A stretch of DNA of 64,000 nt, taken from Streptomyces misionensis. GTDB lineage: Bacteria; Actinomycetota; Actinomycetes; Streptomycetales; Streptomycetaceae. Positions 16,474-25,089 of the stretch are shown one piece after another. The first letter of the stretch is position 1; each line of letters opens with the position of its first letter. A program made the position numbers and the translations under genes. Where the stretch lies: contig NZ_FNTD01000004.1 of NCBI RefSeq assembly GCF_900104815.1, positions 124,001 through 188,000 of the forward strand. Direction: 5' to 3'. Under the pieces are notes generated by a model, which was not told where the DNA came from, searched no databases, and worked only from the letters and a program-made list of their open reading frames with translations.

Positions 16474-17658
16474 ATGACCGAGACAGCCCCGCTGAGCGAT
16501 CTGCGGTGGACCCGCGGCTACACGGACCCCGGCTGGATCCGCCGCTTCATGCTCCAGGGGCGCGAACTGTCACCCAGCCGACGGGTGTGGCGGGGCGAGG
16601 AGCCCGCGCGCCCCCTGCCGAGCGCCGAGGCCGATCTCGACGCGCTCGACGTGGTGAGCACCGACGCCGGGGCGCTCAAGCTCCCGGACCTGTTCGCCGC
16701 GGCCCAGACGGACGCGTTCCTCGTGCTGCACCGAGGCCGGGTCCGCTACGAGCGTTATCCGCACGGCGCCGACGCGCACACCCCTCACTTCAACGCCTCG
16801 GCGGCCAAGTCCTACCTCGGGCTGGTCGCGGCGACGCTGGCTCATCAGGGGGTCCTGGACCGTACGGCGACGGCCTCCGCCTACGTGCCGGAACTCGCCG
16901 GGACGGCGTTCGGGGACGCCCGGGTGCAGGACCTGCTGCACATGGGCACGCGGGTGAGCTATGCGGGCCGTCCCTTCGACAAGGCGACCGAGGCCCAGCG
17001 GTACCACGCGGTGATCGCCCCCCAGCTGCGGCCCTTCGGCTACAGCGGTCCCACGACCATCCGCGAGCATCTCCTGACGGCCCGCGCCACCGGGGCCCCG
17101 GGAGAGGAGTTCCGCTACGAGAACGGCAACGTGGAGACGCTGGCCGAAGTGCTCCGCCGGGTCACGGGCCTGACCACGTCCGCCCTGCTCAGCGATGTCC
17201 TGTGGGCCAGGATGGGGGCGCAGGAGGACGCCTACTACATCCTGGACGGCGATGGTGTCGAAGCCGCCTGCGGAGGCTTCAGCGCCACAGCGCGCGATGT
17301 GGCGCGACTCGGCGAGATGCTGCGCTGCGGCGGGGCGGTGGGGGGCAGGCAGGTGGTCCCGGAGGAAGTGGCCGGCACGATCGCCGGCGGCGTCCCCGAC
17401 GGCTACCCCCGCCGCGTCCGCTTCCCGGCCGCGCCCCCCGGCTCACCGGCCACGCTCTCCTACCACGACCTGTGGTGGGTCCTGAACGACTCCTACGGTT
17501 CCTACATGGCCAGCGGCATCCACGGCCAGCGGCTGTTCGTGTCACCGGGCCTGGACCTCGTGGTCGTCCACTTCGGTTCTCAGGTCATGTCGCCCGCGGT
17601 GCCCCCGGTGCCGCTGGTGCAGGCGTTCGTCCGGATCGGGGTCCATCTCAACTCGTGA
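16474..17658 (+). CDS. Serine hydrolase, beta-lactamase/NylB-like (6-aminohexanoate-dimer hydrolase family)
   Basis: A 394-aa penicillin-binding-fold hydrolase. The catalytic SxxK is in FNASAAKSYLG (Ser-Ala-Ala-Lys, residue about 110), the YxN in FRYENGNVE, and HGQ replaces KTG in ASGIHGQRLFVSP. This set matches NylB-type amide and ester hydrolases more than true beta-lactamases. No signal peptide is visible, so it is cytosolic. AGGAG precedes the ATG. Divergent from the MFS gene, so the two may be co-regulated: imported ester or amide, then hydrolysis. Confidence 0.85.
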   Translation: MTETAPLSDLRWTRGYTDPGWIRRFMLQGRELSPSRRVWRGEEPARPLPSAEADLDALDVVSTDAGALKLPDLFAAAQTDAFLVLHRGRVRYERYPHGADAHTPHFNASAAKSYLGLVAATLAHQGVLDRTATASAYVPELAGTAFGDARVQDLLHMGTRVSYAGRPFDKATEAQRYHAVIAPQLRPFGYSGPTTIREHLLTARATGAPGEEFRYENGNVETLAEVLRRVTGLTTSALLSDVLWARMGAQEDAYYILDGDGVEAACGGFSATARDVARLGEMLRCGGAVGGRQVVPEEVAGTIAGGVPDGYPRRVRFPAAPPGSPATLSYHDLWWVLNDSYGSYMASGIHGQRLFVSPGLDLVVVHFGSQVMSPAVPPVPLVQAFVRIGVHLNS

Positions 17659-17778
17659 GCAGTGCCCGACCGGTGCGAGGACCCGGCCGGCGCCGGGCGG
17701 GTAGCGGCGGCGGCCCGCTCCGGGCCCGGCCCGGACACGTCCTCGCGCACCGCACCCCGCGGCCGGGCCCGGGCGTGA

Positions 17779-18270
17779 TCAGGAACCGACGATGTCGCGC
17801 ACGTTGTCGAGCGAGCCGCAGCCGGCCTTCAGCCGGCGCTCGCGCTCCTGCGTGAACGCCGCTCCCAGTTCCTCACGCCGCTCCATCGCCACGTTCTCGC
17901 GCGCGCCGTTGAGGATGGTGCGTTCCTCCTCGTCGGCGTGGTGGGTGACGGCTTCCACCAGCGCCTCCAGCTTGGAGTCCCACTCCTCGGAGCCGACCTC
18001 CTCCACCTCCAGGAGGTCCAGCAGTGCCTTGTTGCCCTCGTCGTGCTCGTGCTCGCCGTGTTCGACCTCTTCGTCGTCGATGTCCTTGTAGCGCTTCAGG
18101 GCGGGATAGACCTTGGCCTCCTCGGCCAGCGCGTGGGCGATCAGCAGGTCCGCGAACTCCCGCAGCGCGGCGGCCCGGTCGGCCTCGACGCTGCGCATCA
18201 GGCGGAACAGATCCTCCATGCGCCGGTGGTCTTGAAGGATGAGCTCGACGACGTCACGTGTCTCGGCCAT
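17779..18270 (-). CDS. Hemerythrin HHE-domain protein
   Basis: A 163-aa all-helical protein with two HHE metal-binding helices: ILQDHRRMEDLFRL with HALAEEAKVYP near the N-terminus, and VTHHADEEERTIL in the second half; HGEHEHDEGN adds further histidines. Such proteins bind a di-iron centre and are linked to oxygen, NO or redox sensing. The ATG at 18270 gives the usual N-terminus; a GTG at 18306 is also in frame, and neither has a good ribosome site. Confidence 0.85.
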   Translation of the reverse strand: MAETRDVVELILQDHRRMEDLFRLMRSVEADRAAALREFADLLIAHALAEEAKVYPALKRYKDIDDEEVEHGEHEHDEGNKALLDLLEVEEVGSEEWDSKLEALVEAVTHHADEEERTILNGARENVAMERREELGAAFTQERERRLKAGCGSLDNVRDIVGS

Positions 18271-18539
18271 GGCAGGGCACCACTTTCGTGCGAACGGTTG
18301 GGTCACTACCGCTTACCCTGGCCGTCCGCGTTGATGGCTTCCGCTTTCCCCGGCCACGACGCCCCGGCCGGTGCCCCGTCCGGCCGCACGACCTGCGCGG
18401 CCGGGGACCCCGCCCAGGGCGAGGCCGTCACCATCGGCCCCGGCCGCCCTTGCGAAATCCACGGGTATGGCGGCCGGGAACCGGGGCACAAGGGTCGCTG
18501 TAGTTACCAAGTGGTTCGTGGTGATGAGGGAGACCCCAG

Positions 18540-18767
18540 ATGCTCATGGCACACCCCGCCGTACTGAAGAACCTGGTCGAGCAGTACGAGACGCTGCGGA
18601 TTCTGCACGCCGAAGACGGCAGCCCCGAGGTGCGCCAGCGCATGGACGACGTCGCCTACACCCTGTGTGTGGCGACCGGAACCCGTGATGTCGACGCCGC
18701 GCTCATCGCCGCCCGCCACCGTCTGCCCGGCGCCCGCCCGCAGGACGACTCCCTGCTCAGCGCCTGA
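18540..18767 (+). CDS. DUF5133 family protein
   Basis: A 75-aa protein beginning MLMAHPAVLKNLVEQYETL, the standard opening of DUF5133 proteins, with helical middle RQRMDDVAYTLCVATGT. Small cytosolic proteins of unknown function common in Streptomyces and often present in several copies. GAGGGAG sits before the ATG. Confidence 0.8.
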   Translation: MLMAHPAVLKNLVEQYETLRILHAEDGSPEVRQRMDDVAYTLCVATGTRDVDAALIAARHRLPGARPQDDSLLSA

Positions 18768-18815
18768 CCGGTTCCACGGCCGCCCCGCTAGGGCGCGTAT
18801 TGAGTCGTTATCAAG

Positions 18816-19509
18816 GGGTGGTCGGGCGTCTACGCGGGTAGGCGCGGTTGCCGAACGACGAGTAGGCCTTGTCCCCGGCGACCGCGTTCGGCCGCGTGCG
18901 AAGGCGGCCGACAGGCCCACGGACCCGTATCTTCTTCAGCATCGGGATGAAATGCCGGGCTGTCGGCTACCTGACCCGCAGTCAGGACTAAGCGATCGAG
19001 AGAGCGGCCGTCAGCCGCAGCCTGCGGCAACGCCGGATGTGTCGTCGCTCCTCCCCGGTTGGCATCGGTCGCGGTGTCGTGCCCGCCTTGTTTGTCGAAG
19101 CCGCCCCCTTTGACCTGGCCTTCTCGTCCTCGGTGGCGACCTTCTCCAGGACGGTGAGGAGGTCTTGGTCCAGGTGCATCCCGGCAGCGTCGTGGTGGGC
19201 GCGCATGGTGGTGGAGTCGACACTGACCAAGGTCAGGTCCACGATGCCCCGCCGTGCTGCTGCCGCGATCAGGCCCTCCAACAGGCCCTCGGAGACGCCG
19301 GCGTCGTGCCACTGCCGGAAGTCGCTGTGCACGGTCGCCCAAGCGCCCAACTCCTGCGGCATCTCCCGCCGCTGGCCGCCGGCCTTGAACCGTCAGGTCA
19401 CGCCTTCGGACTGCTGCCGCAACCGCTTCGGTTACGGGCCGTACCTGCCGATGGGCAGGTACGGCCCGACGAACTCCCCCTCTTTGTCCGTCAGTTGCAT
19501 GCGTGTCAT
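18816..19509 (-). pseudogene. Decayed IS5-family transposase
   Basis: Read leftward from 19509 the frame gives LTDKEGEFVGPYLP, then PKRLRQQSEGV, RFKAGGQRREMPQELGAWATVHSDF and SVDSTTMRAHHDAAG: the DUF4096 region and first catalytic part of an IS5-group (DDE) transposase. It is broken by a TAA at 19432-19434 where Tyr is expected and a TGA at 19393-19395 where Trp is expected. The segment before LVLTAGQVADSPAFHP is deleted with loss of frame, and another shift follows before NAVAGDKAYSSFGNRAY. The C-terminal catalytic Glu region is missing, so the element is dead. No intact terminal repeats seen. Confidence 0.85.
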
Positions 19510-19583
19510 GTAGGTTGATCTACCGGCCCTGGGCCCTGCCATGAGAGCGCATCCCGCAGATTGACTGTGACTCGATGCGCGCC

Positions 19584-19958
19584 TTAACTGGCCTGTCGGC
19601 CGAGACTGGACAGGCCCCATAGCTCGGCGATCAGGCCGTGCTGAACTCGGAAGATCTCCATCATGGTGGGTGCAGGCTCCGCACCGGTCGGCGCGGAGTT
19701 CGAAAGCCCGTGCAGCACGGAGCGGACGGCGACCCGGTCGCGGTCCACGAGCATGTCCTCGACGGAGACATGTATGTCGGGATGGGCTGCGAACATCTTG
19801 GACCAGGCATCGGCGACGGCCCCGATACCGGCCGTTCCCAACGGGTGGCTCACGAAGTCCGGTGCGAGGATCGTCTCCAGGGCAGCCAGGTTCCGGCCAT
19901 TGAAGGCCTCGTACATGAGCATGCCGACGGCCCTTGCTTCGTGCGCTTCGTCTGTCAT
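19584..19958 (-). CDS. SnoaL-like/NTF2-fold polyketide cyclase-type protein
   Basis: A 124-aa protein of the SnoaL/ester cyclase group: MLMYEAFNGRNLAALETILAPDFVSHP, then a strand-rich half with RVAVRSVLHG and MEIFRVQHGLIAELWG. These small cone-shaped proteins act as cyclases, isomerases or ligand binders; no active-site assignment is possible. Its ATG overlaps the stop of the DUF3224 gene (ATGA), so the two are coupled. Confidence 0.8.
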   Translation of the reverse strand: MTDEAHEARAVGMLMYEAFNGRNLAALETILAPDFVSHPLGTAGIGAVADAWSKMFAAHPDIHVSVEDMLVDRDRVAVRSVLHGLSNSAPTGAEPAPTMMEIFRVQHGLIAELWGLSSLGRQAS

Positions 19959-20371
19959 CGACCCGCTTCCAATTCGTAGTCGAACCAGATCCGATGCGTT
20001 CCATCGGCGTCGACGGCCGTTCCTCCACCACCGGAGACCCCGGTCAGCTCTCCCGTACCGCTCGCCGGCACGATGGTGAAGAACTCAGCTGTGCGATCGC
20101 TGCCGGACGTCGTCGCCGAGTGGGCGAAGTTGAAGGCGCCGGCCCGGCCGCACAGCGAGCCTTCGAACGACTCCATGGCCACGTAGGTGCCTACGCCGGT
20201 CGCCTGGTCGAACGCCGCGGTAAACAGGGTCGCCGAGCGACCGGCAACCTCACCCTCGAAGTGCTTCTCCATGGTTGCGGCGCCCACTGGAAGCCCGGTC
20301 GACACAGCCGGGTCCGGTTTCAACTCAGCCGGGACGAACGCTTCGACAGTGAACGTTCCTGTAGCTCTCAT
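19955..20371 (-). CDS. DUF3224 family protein
   Basis: A 138-aa protein with the DUF3224 beta-barrel pattern: ATGTFTVEAFVPAEL, then MEKHFEGEVAGRS, YVAMESFEGSLCGRAGAFNFAHS and GTGELTGVSGGG. The fold resembles allene oxide cyclase-like barrels, but function is unknown. First gene of a two-gene operon with the SnoaL-like gene. The 250 bp upstream to the TauE fragment hold no recognisable gene. Confidence 0.82.
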   Translation of the reverse strand: MRATGTFTVEAFVPAELKPDPAVSTGLPVGAATMEKHFEGEVAGRSATLFTAAFDQATGVGTYVAMESFEGSLCGRAGAFNFAHSATTSGSDRTAEFFTIVPASGTGELTGVSGGGGTAVDADGTHRIWFDYELEAGR

Positions 20372-20621
20372 GGAACGACCGTATCGGTGCGGTCTGACAC
20401 CGCTCTCCCTCTGGACGGCCGAAGCTGAAGCGACTGACCCGCAGCGCGGACAGCTGGGTCGGGATCTGCCGACTCATCTCCGCAGCCCACCGCACCCCGC
20501 AAGGTGATCACGACTCGATACGCGCCCCAGATCCATGCACCGGCGCGGACGCTGACCGCCCGAGGCGTCATGGCCGTGGGCTCTCCACCGCCGACAGCAC
20601 AACGCTGATCGTCTAGCGGCC

Positions 20622-20790
20622 TCATCCGAACTGGTCGACGGCGAGCTTGACCACCAGAGCCATGACGACCACGAGCAGGACGCCGCGGATGAACCCGGAG
20701 CCCCGCTTGATGGCGGTGCGGGCTCCGAGGGCGGCGCCGGTGATGTTGCAGACGGCCATGGCCGCACCCAGTGCCCAAAGACCGCAGTCT
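20622..20790 (-). pseudogene. C-terminal remnant of a TauE/SafE-family permease
   Basis: The last about 50 codons read LGAAMAVCNITGAALGARTA, IKRGSGFIRGVLLVVVMALV and VKLAVDQFG, the typical final two membrane segments of TauE/SafE sulfite/organic-anion exporters. Nothing recognisable as the first 200 residues lies upstream in any frame (20791-21079 appears empty), so this is a 3' fragment of a deleted gene. Confidence 0.65.
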
Positions 20791-21079
20791 TCGTGGCCGC
20801 CTCCGGCCAGGCCACCCTCTCGGTGGTGGCCGGAGACGGCGTGCCGCAGCGTCAACGCCCCACCGCGCTCGGACTCTTCACGCTCTGCTAACACCGAACG
20901 CCAGTTCGGCGGACGTCCAGGTGACCGCCGCGGCATGGTCGTCGTAGCTGCCCGCGAGTTTCCGGCGAGCGGACCGCGATCCGACGGCAACCGCTGACAG
21001 AACCGGCCGGTCCGCAGGGTCCGGCGTCCGCCCGGCAGACGAGCCGGTTGCCCCGTTCAGGCGCAGGGCGGCAACCGGC

Positions 21080-22345
21080 TCATCCCTCCACCGCCTCGGC
21101 CAGCCGTGCGGTGGCCTCCGGCCAGAGCGACGGCGTGGCGACCAGTGCGCGCAGGGACCTGGCCTGGCGTGGCGGCAGGCCGATGGCCAGGGCTCCGGTG
21201 GCGTGGTCGGGCGTGCCGTACAGCGCGGCCAGCCGCAGCGGGTCCTTGTCGAGACACAGCACCTGGATGCGCTCCGCGTCGGCCAGGACGCCGTACGCCT
21301 GGAGCTTCAGGCTGTACTGGTCGGACCAGAAGTAGGGCACCGGAGCGAACGGGCGGCGTTCGCCGAAGCGTTCCGGGTCCAGCTCGGCCAGCAGATTGCG
21401 GGCGGCGGCCAGACCCTGCTCGCTGGCGTTCATGCGGTGCTCGATCCGCAGGTGCCGTCGCAGCACGGGGTGGTACCAGCGGGCCACGTCGCCCGCGCCG
21501 TACAGCCCCGGGGCCGCGGCGCAGAACTCGTCGCAGCCGAGACCGTCGGACAGGTCCAGGCCCGCCGCGTCGGCGCCGGGCCCGCGCAGCCAGTCGACGG
21601 CGGGAACGGAGCCGATGGCGAGGAGGACGTCGTCGGCCTCCACGACGGTGCCGTCGGCGAGGACGACGCCGCTCGCCCGTCCGGACCGCTCGGTGACGCC
21701 GGTGACCGCCCGCCCTGTGTGCAGGGTGACACCGTGGGCGCGGTGGGCCTCGGCGAGGAGTTCTCCGACCTCCGCGCCCAGCACCCGCCGCATGGGGGTG
21801 TCCTGGGTGCCGACGAGGGCCACGTCGTGGCCGAGGGTGCGCGCCACGGCGGCGGCCTCGGCGCCGAGCACGCCACTGCCGACGACGGCGAGCCGCCGGC
21901 CGGGCGTGGCCAGGCGTTCGCGCAGGCGGAGCGCGTCGTCCAGGGTGCGCAGGACGTGCACACCGCGGACCCCCGCGGTGCCGGGCAGGGCGCGGGGTGT
22001 CACACCGGTGGCGGCGATGACACCGGCACACCGCAGGACCGCCTGCCCGTCGCCGTCCAGGGTGAGCGTGCGCTGTCCCGGGTCGTAGGCACGGGCACGG
22101 GTGCCCAGTCTCAGGTCGAGTTCCAGGTCGGTGATCTGCGTGGTGTCCCGCAGCGCGGTGCGCTCGGGCTCCCAGGCGCCGGAGAGGACCTGCTTGGACA
22201 GCGGCGGGCGGTCGTAGGGCAGGTGGGGCTCGTCGCCGACGAGGGTGATCTCCCCGTCCCAGCCCAGGCGTCGCAGCCCCTCCGCCGCGGCCAGTCCGGC
22301 CGCGGCGGCGCCGACGACGGCGATGCGGGGGCGGGCGGTGCTCAT
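21080..22345 (-). CDS. FAD-dependent ferredoxin reductase
   Basis: A 421-aa pyridine-nucleotide-disulfide-type reductase of the ferredoxin/rubredoxin reductase group. FAD motif RIAVVGAAAAGLAAAEGLRR at residues 7-26, a second Rossmann motif LAVVGSGVLGAEAAAVA for NAD(P)H, and the FAD-closing GLYGAGDVARW. Starts four bases inside the ferredoxin gene (ATGA), last gene of a TetR-P450-ferredoxin-reductase array. It probably passes electrons from NAD(P)H to the adjacent ferredoxin and on to the P450. Confidence 0.9.
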   Translation of the reverse strand: MSTARPRIAVVGAAAAGLAAAEGLRRLGWDGEITLVGDEPHLPYDRPPLSKQVLSGAWEPERTALRDTTQITDLELDLRLGTRARAYDPGQRTLTLDGDGQAVLRCAGVIAATGVTPRALPGTAGVRGVHVLRTLDDALRLRERLATPGRRLAVVGSGVLGAEAAAVARTLGHDVALVGTQDTPMRRVLGAEVGELLAEAHRAHGVTLHTGRAVTGVTERSGRASGVVLADGTVVEADDVLLAIGSVPAVDWLRGPGADAAGLDLSDGLGCDEFCAAAPGLYGAGDVARWYHPVLRRHLRIEHRMNASEQGLAAARNLLAELDPERFGERRPFAPVPYFWSDQYSLKLQAYGVLADAERIQVLCLDKDPLRLAALYGTPDHATGALAIGLPPRQARSLRALVATPSLWPEATARLAEAVEG

Positions 22346-22536
22346 TCGCGCACCTGGATGGCCGCGGCCGGGCAGATGGTGGCGGCCTCGCGGACCGCGG
22401 CGTGCTGCGCGGCGTCCGGAGATGCGTTCAGCAGGACGACGATGCCGTCCTCGTCACGCTGGTCGAAGACCTCGGGGGCGACCAGCACGCACTGGCCGGC
22501 GCCGCAGCACTTCGCTTCGTCGACGGTGATCTTCAT
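22342..22536 (-). CDS. 3Fe-4S ferredoxin of the P450 system
   Basis: A 64-aa ferredoxin: CCGAGQCVLVAPEVFDQ supplies the first cysteines (CxxxxxC spacing with Gly/Ala at the lost fourth-ligand position) and ATICPAAAI the last one, the pattern of SuaB/SoyB-type single 3Fe-4S ferredoxins in Streptomyces. It sits between the P450 (55 bp upstream) and the reductase (ATGA overlap), so it is the cognate electron carrier. Confidence 0.92.
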   Translation of the reverse strand: MKITVDEAKCCGAGQCVLVAPEVFDQRDEDGIVVLLNASPDAAQHAAVREAATICPAAAIQVRE

Positions 22537-22591
22537 CGGTGATTCCTTCTGTGTGGGGGGAGTCGTGATCCCTGGGGGTTCGGGGATTTGG

Positions 22592-23812
22592 TCACCAGGT
22601 GACCGGCAGCGCGTGGCAGCCGTAGATGACCATGTCCGTGCGGAAGGGGATCTCCTCGACCGGCACGGCGGGGCGCATCCCGGGGAAGCGGCGCAGCAGG
22701 GTGGTGATGACCACCTGCAACTCGGCGCGGGCCAGGGCCTGGCCCAGGCACTGGTGGATGCCGTAGCCGAAGGCCACGTGGTGCTGGGCGTTGGGGCGGC
22801 GGATGTCGAGCCGACCGGCGTCGGGGAAGGTGTCCTCGTCGCGGTTGGCGGACGGCACGGCGACGATGACGCCCTCGCCCTTGCGGATGAGCTGCCCGCC
22901 GACCTCGACGTCCTCAAGGGCCGCGCGGCGCGGGCCGTTGCGGATGATGCTGTGGAAGCGCAGCAGCTCCTCCACGGCGCCGCGGATGAGGGAGGGGTCC
23001 TCGCGCAGCCGGTCGGCGGTCTCCTGGTCGAGCATCAGGGTCAGGGCGCTCAGGCCGATCATGTTGGCCGTCGTCTCGTGTCCGGCGACCAGCAGCAGCA
23101 CGGCGAACGCGACGAGGTCGTCGTGGGTCAGCTCTCCCTTGTCGTACTGCTCGGTGACCAGGCGGCTGAGGATGTCGTCGCCCGGCTCGGCCTTCTTCGT
23201 CTCGACCAGGTCGTCGATGTAGGCGAGCAGCTCGGTGCGGGCCGCGCCGCGCTCCTCCTCGGGGATCTCCCGGGCGAGCAGGGCGCCGGTCAGCCGCTGG
23301 AAGGTGTCGTGGTCCTCGTAGGGCACGCCCAGCAGCAGGCTGATGGCGAGCGAGGGCAACGGCAGTGCCAGGGCCTTGACCAGGTCGACGGGGTGCTCGG
23401 AGCGGTCGGTGCGCTCCATGGCGTCGCACAGCTCGTCGGTGAGCTTCTGCAGGGTCGGGCGCAGGGCCTCGACCCGCTTGACCATGAAGTCGCGGGTGAC
23501 CATGCGGCGCAGCCTGGTGTGCTCCGGCGGGTCCATGCGGATGAAGCCGCGGGTGGCGCCGGGGCGCGGCCTGCCGCCGGTCATGCCGCTGATCGGATAG
23601 CCGGGGGTGGAGGTGTCGGAGCTGAAGCGCGCGTCGCCGAGGATCGCCCGGACGTCCGCGTAACGCGTGGCCAGCCAGGCCCAGCCGCCGTCGTCCAGGG
23701 CGACCTTCGACAGGGGCTCCTCGATCCGCAGCCGGGCCAGTCCCTCCGGGGGGTCGAAGGGGCAACCGGAGGGCGGCTGAGTGGGAAGCGCGGGAAGTGC
23801 TGCGGTGGTCAT
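22592..23812 (-). CDS. Cytochrome P450, CYP105-like
   Basis: A 406-aa soluble bacterial P450. I-helix AGHETTANM, K-helix ExxR in EELLRF, and the heme-binding loop FGYGIHQCLGQALARAEL with Cys355 as thiolate ligand. N-terminal PPSGCPFDPPEG and the FIRMDPPEHTRLRRMV block are typical of CYP105 enzymes, which hydroxylate drugs, macrolides and herbicides. Downstream ferredoxin and reductase make it a complete three-component monooxygenase. An AT-rich inverted repeat 30 bp upstream and the neighbouring TetR gene suggest substrate-inducible control. Confidence 0.93.
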   Translation of the reverse strand: MTTAALPALPTQPPSGCPFDPPEGLARLRIEEPLSKVALDDGGWAWLATRYADVRAILGDARFSSDTSTPGYPISGMTGGRPRPGATRGFIRMDPPEHTRLRRMVTRDFMVKRVEALRPTLQKLTDELCDAMERTDRSEHPVDLVKALALPLPSLAISLLLGVPYEDHDTFQRLTGALLAREIPEEERGAARTELLAYIDDLVETKKAEPGDDILSRLVTEQYDKGELTHDDLVAFAVLLLVAGHETTANMIGLSALTLMLDQETADRLREDPSLIRGAVEELLRFHSIIRNGPRRAALEDVEVGGQLIRKGEGVIVAVPSANRDEDTFPDAGRLDIRRPNAQHHVAFGYGIHQCLGQALARAELQVVITTLLRRFPGMRPAVPVEEIPFRTDMVIYGCHALPVTW

Positions 23813-23841
23813 GCCGCTCCTTGGGGGGAGAACACGTTGGA

Positions 23842-23853
23842 TAACACTTGTTA
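23842..23853. promoter_or_regulatory. Inverted repeat TAACA-CT-TGTTA upstream of the P450 gene
   Basis: A TetR-type half-site pair 30 bp before the P450 start, in an AT-rich patch that continues TTAGCTTACAGCTGTA. It is the most likely operator in the 323-bp gap 23813-24135; the rest of the gap, besides the hairpin near 24110, shows no gene. Confidence 0.5.
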
Positions 23854-24103
23854 GCTTACAGCTGTATCCCTAGGACATGACGCCGTCCGGACGTCAGAAA
23901 AAGTGAAGAAAATCCGGCGGACGGGTGGACGGCGCCGCCGGGACCGCCCCGCCTCGGATACACCGCCGGAGAAAGCACTGGTCAGGGAAGTGCGCTCAGC
24001 CTCAGAGGGGCGCCCGACAAGGGAGCGCCGGATGCGAGGGGCTCCGGCCAGGGGACGCGACCGCTCGGACAGGCGTCGGCCAGGAACGCGGCTGCTCGGA
24101 CAC

Positions 24104-24120
24104 ACGCCCGTCAGGGGCGT
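24104..24120 (-). terminator. Small hairpin after the TetR gene
   Basis: ACGCCC-GTCAG-GGGCGT, 15 bp downstream of the TetR stop on the minus strand. Short stem, so only a moderate terminator candidate. Confidence 0.35.
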
Positions 24121-24135
24121 GCGGGGCGGTGCCGG

Positions 24136-24795
24136 TCAGCGCTCCAGCAGAAGGTCGAGCAGTTCGTCGACGAAGCGGTCGAGCCGGGCGGGGTCCTTGC
24201 GGCGCGGCATCACCTGCCACAGGGTGATCCGGCCGTGCAGCGCGCACCACAGCAGGTACGGGGCGTCCGCGCGGGTGCCCCGCACCCGCCAGCCGGCCTC
24301 CTCGCACGCGGTGAGCGCCCGGCTCAGGCCGCGCAGGAGCAGCCCAGCGGGGTGGCCGTGCAGGCGCTCCTCGTCCACCGGGGTCTGCCAGGTCTCGCAC
24401 ATCAGGCGGTACTTCGCCGGATTCGCGATCGCGAATCGACAGTACGCGATCAGCTGGGAGCGCAGCCGTGCGAGCTGGTCGTCCGCGGGCGCCGAGCCGT
24501 CGGCCTCGGACATGATGCCGGCCAGCCGCTCGTAGTGCTCCGCCAGCACCGCCCACACCAGCTCCGTCTTGTCGGAGAAGTGGCGGTAGATGCTCGGGGT
24601 GGCGATGCCGACCTCCCGGGCCACGGCGCGCAGCGACAGGGCGTCCTCGCTGCCCACCTGCTCCAGCAGTCCCCCTGCGGCCCGCAGGATCTCCTCGCGC
24701 AGCCGTTCTCCCTGCCCGCGCGGGTTGCGTACGCGGATGGTTCGCTCGGCGGCGGCCCCGACGGTCCCGCCACCGTTCTGCTTCTGCTCGGCCAC
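24136..24795 (-). CDS. TetR/AcrR regulator of the P450 operon
   Basis: A 219-aa regulator with HTH LREEILRAAGGLLEQVGSED then VAREVGIATPSIYRHFSDKT, and a C-terminal domain of the WHG type (ANPAKYRLMCETW, LLWCALHGRITLWQV). The GTG at 24795 is favoured because GGGAGG lies about six bases upstream; a GTG at 24828 would add 11 residues. Located directly upstream of the P450 in the same direction and likely represses it through the TAACA-CT-TGTTA site. Confidence 0.87.
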   Translation of the reverse strand: MAEQKQNGGGTVGAAAERTIRVRNPRGQGERLREEILRAAGGLLEQVGSEDALSLRAVAREVGIATPSIYRHFSDKTELVWAVLAEHYERLAGIMSEADGSAPADDQLARLRSQLIAYCRFAIANPAKYRLMCETWQTPVDEERLHGHPAGLLLRGLSRALTACEEAGWRVRGTRADAPYLLWCALHGRITLWQVMPRRKDPARLDRFVDELLDLLLER

Positions 24796-25033
24796 CGCCG
24801 CACCTCCCTCGCATCCGGACACCGGCACCGCAGCGGCCGGAGAGCACCGTGCGCGGATCAGCGCGGCACCGACCCGAACCTACATGACACCCTCTGCCGA
24901 CCGGCGCGTCGTCTTCCGCCGCATCGCCCCGAACCGGGACGGGCGGTCCGCCGTCACCGCCGCCGCCCTGCCCCTCCCCCGCGCTGCGGGACATCCTCGG
25001 CAACGCACTCGCACAACGCGCACCACGCGCACA

Positions 25034-25079
25034 CCGGCCCGGCCACCGCGGGTGAGGATGGATGCGGTGGCCGGGCCGG
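25034..25079 (-). terminator. Strong hairpin terminator after the alcohol dehydrogenase gene
   Basis: Perfect 16-bp arms (25034-25049 and 25064-25079) around a 14-base loop, ten bases after the ADH stop on the minus strand. The remaining 230 bp up to the TetR gene hold no recognisable gene. Confidence 0.7.
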
Positions 25080-25089
25080 GACGCGGTGG

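Noticed and set aside
19436..19467. 14-bp inverted repeat GGGCCGTACCTGCC/GGCAGGTACGGCCC as an IS end or terminator
   Set aside because: It lies inside the transposase coding region and encodes the family's GPYLPIGRYGP stretch, so it is explained by coding sequence.
21203..23854. 883-codon open frame on the plus strand across the P450 region
   Set aside because: It is antisense to the reductase, ferredoxin and P450 genes, all of which have clear motifs; long antisense frames are common in DNA with GC-rich third codon positions.
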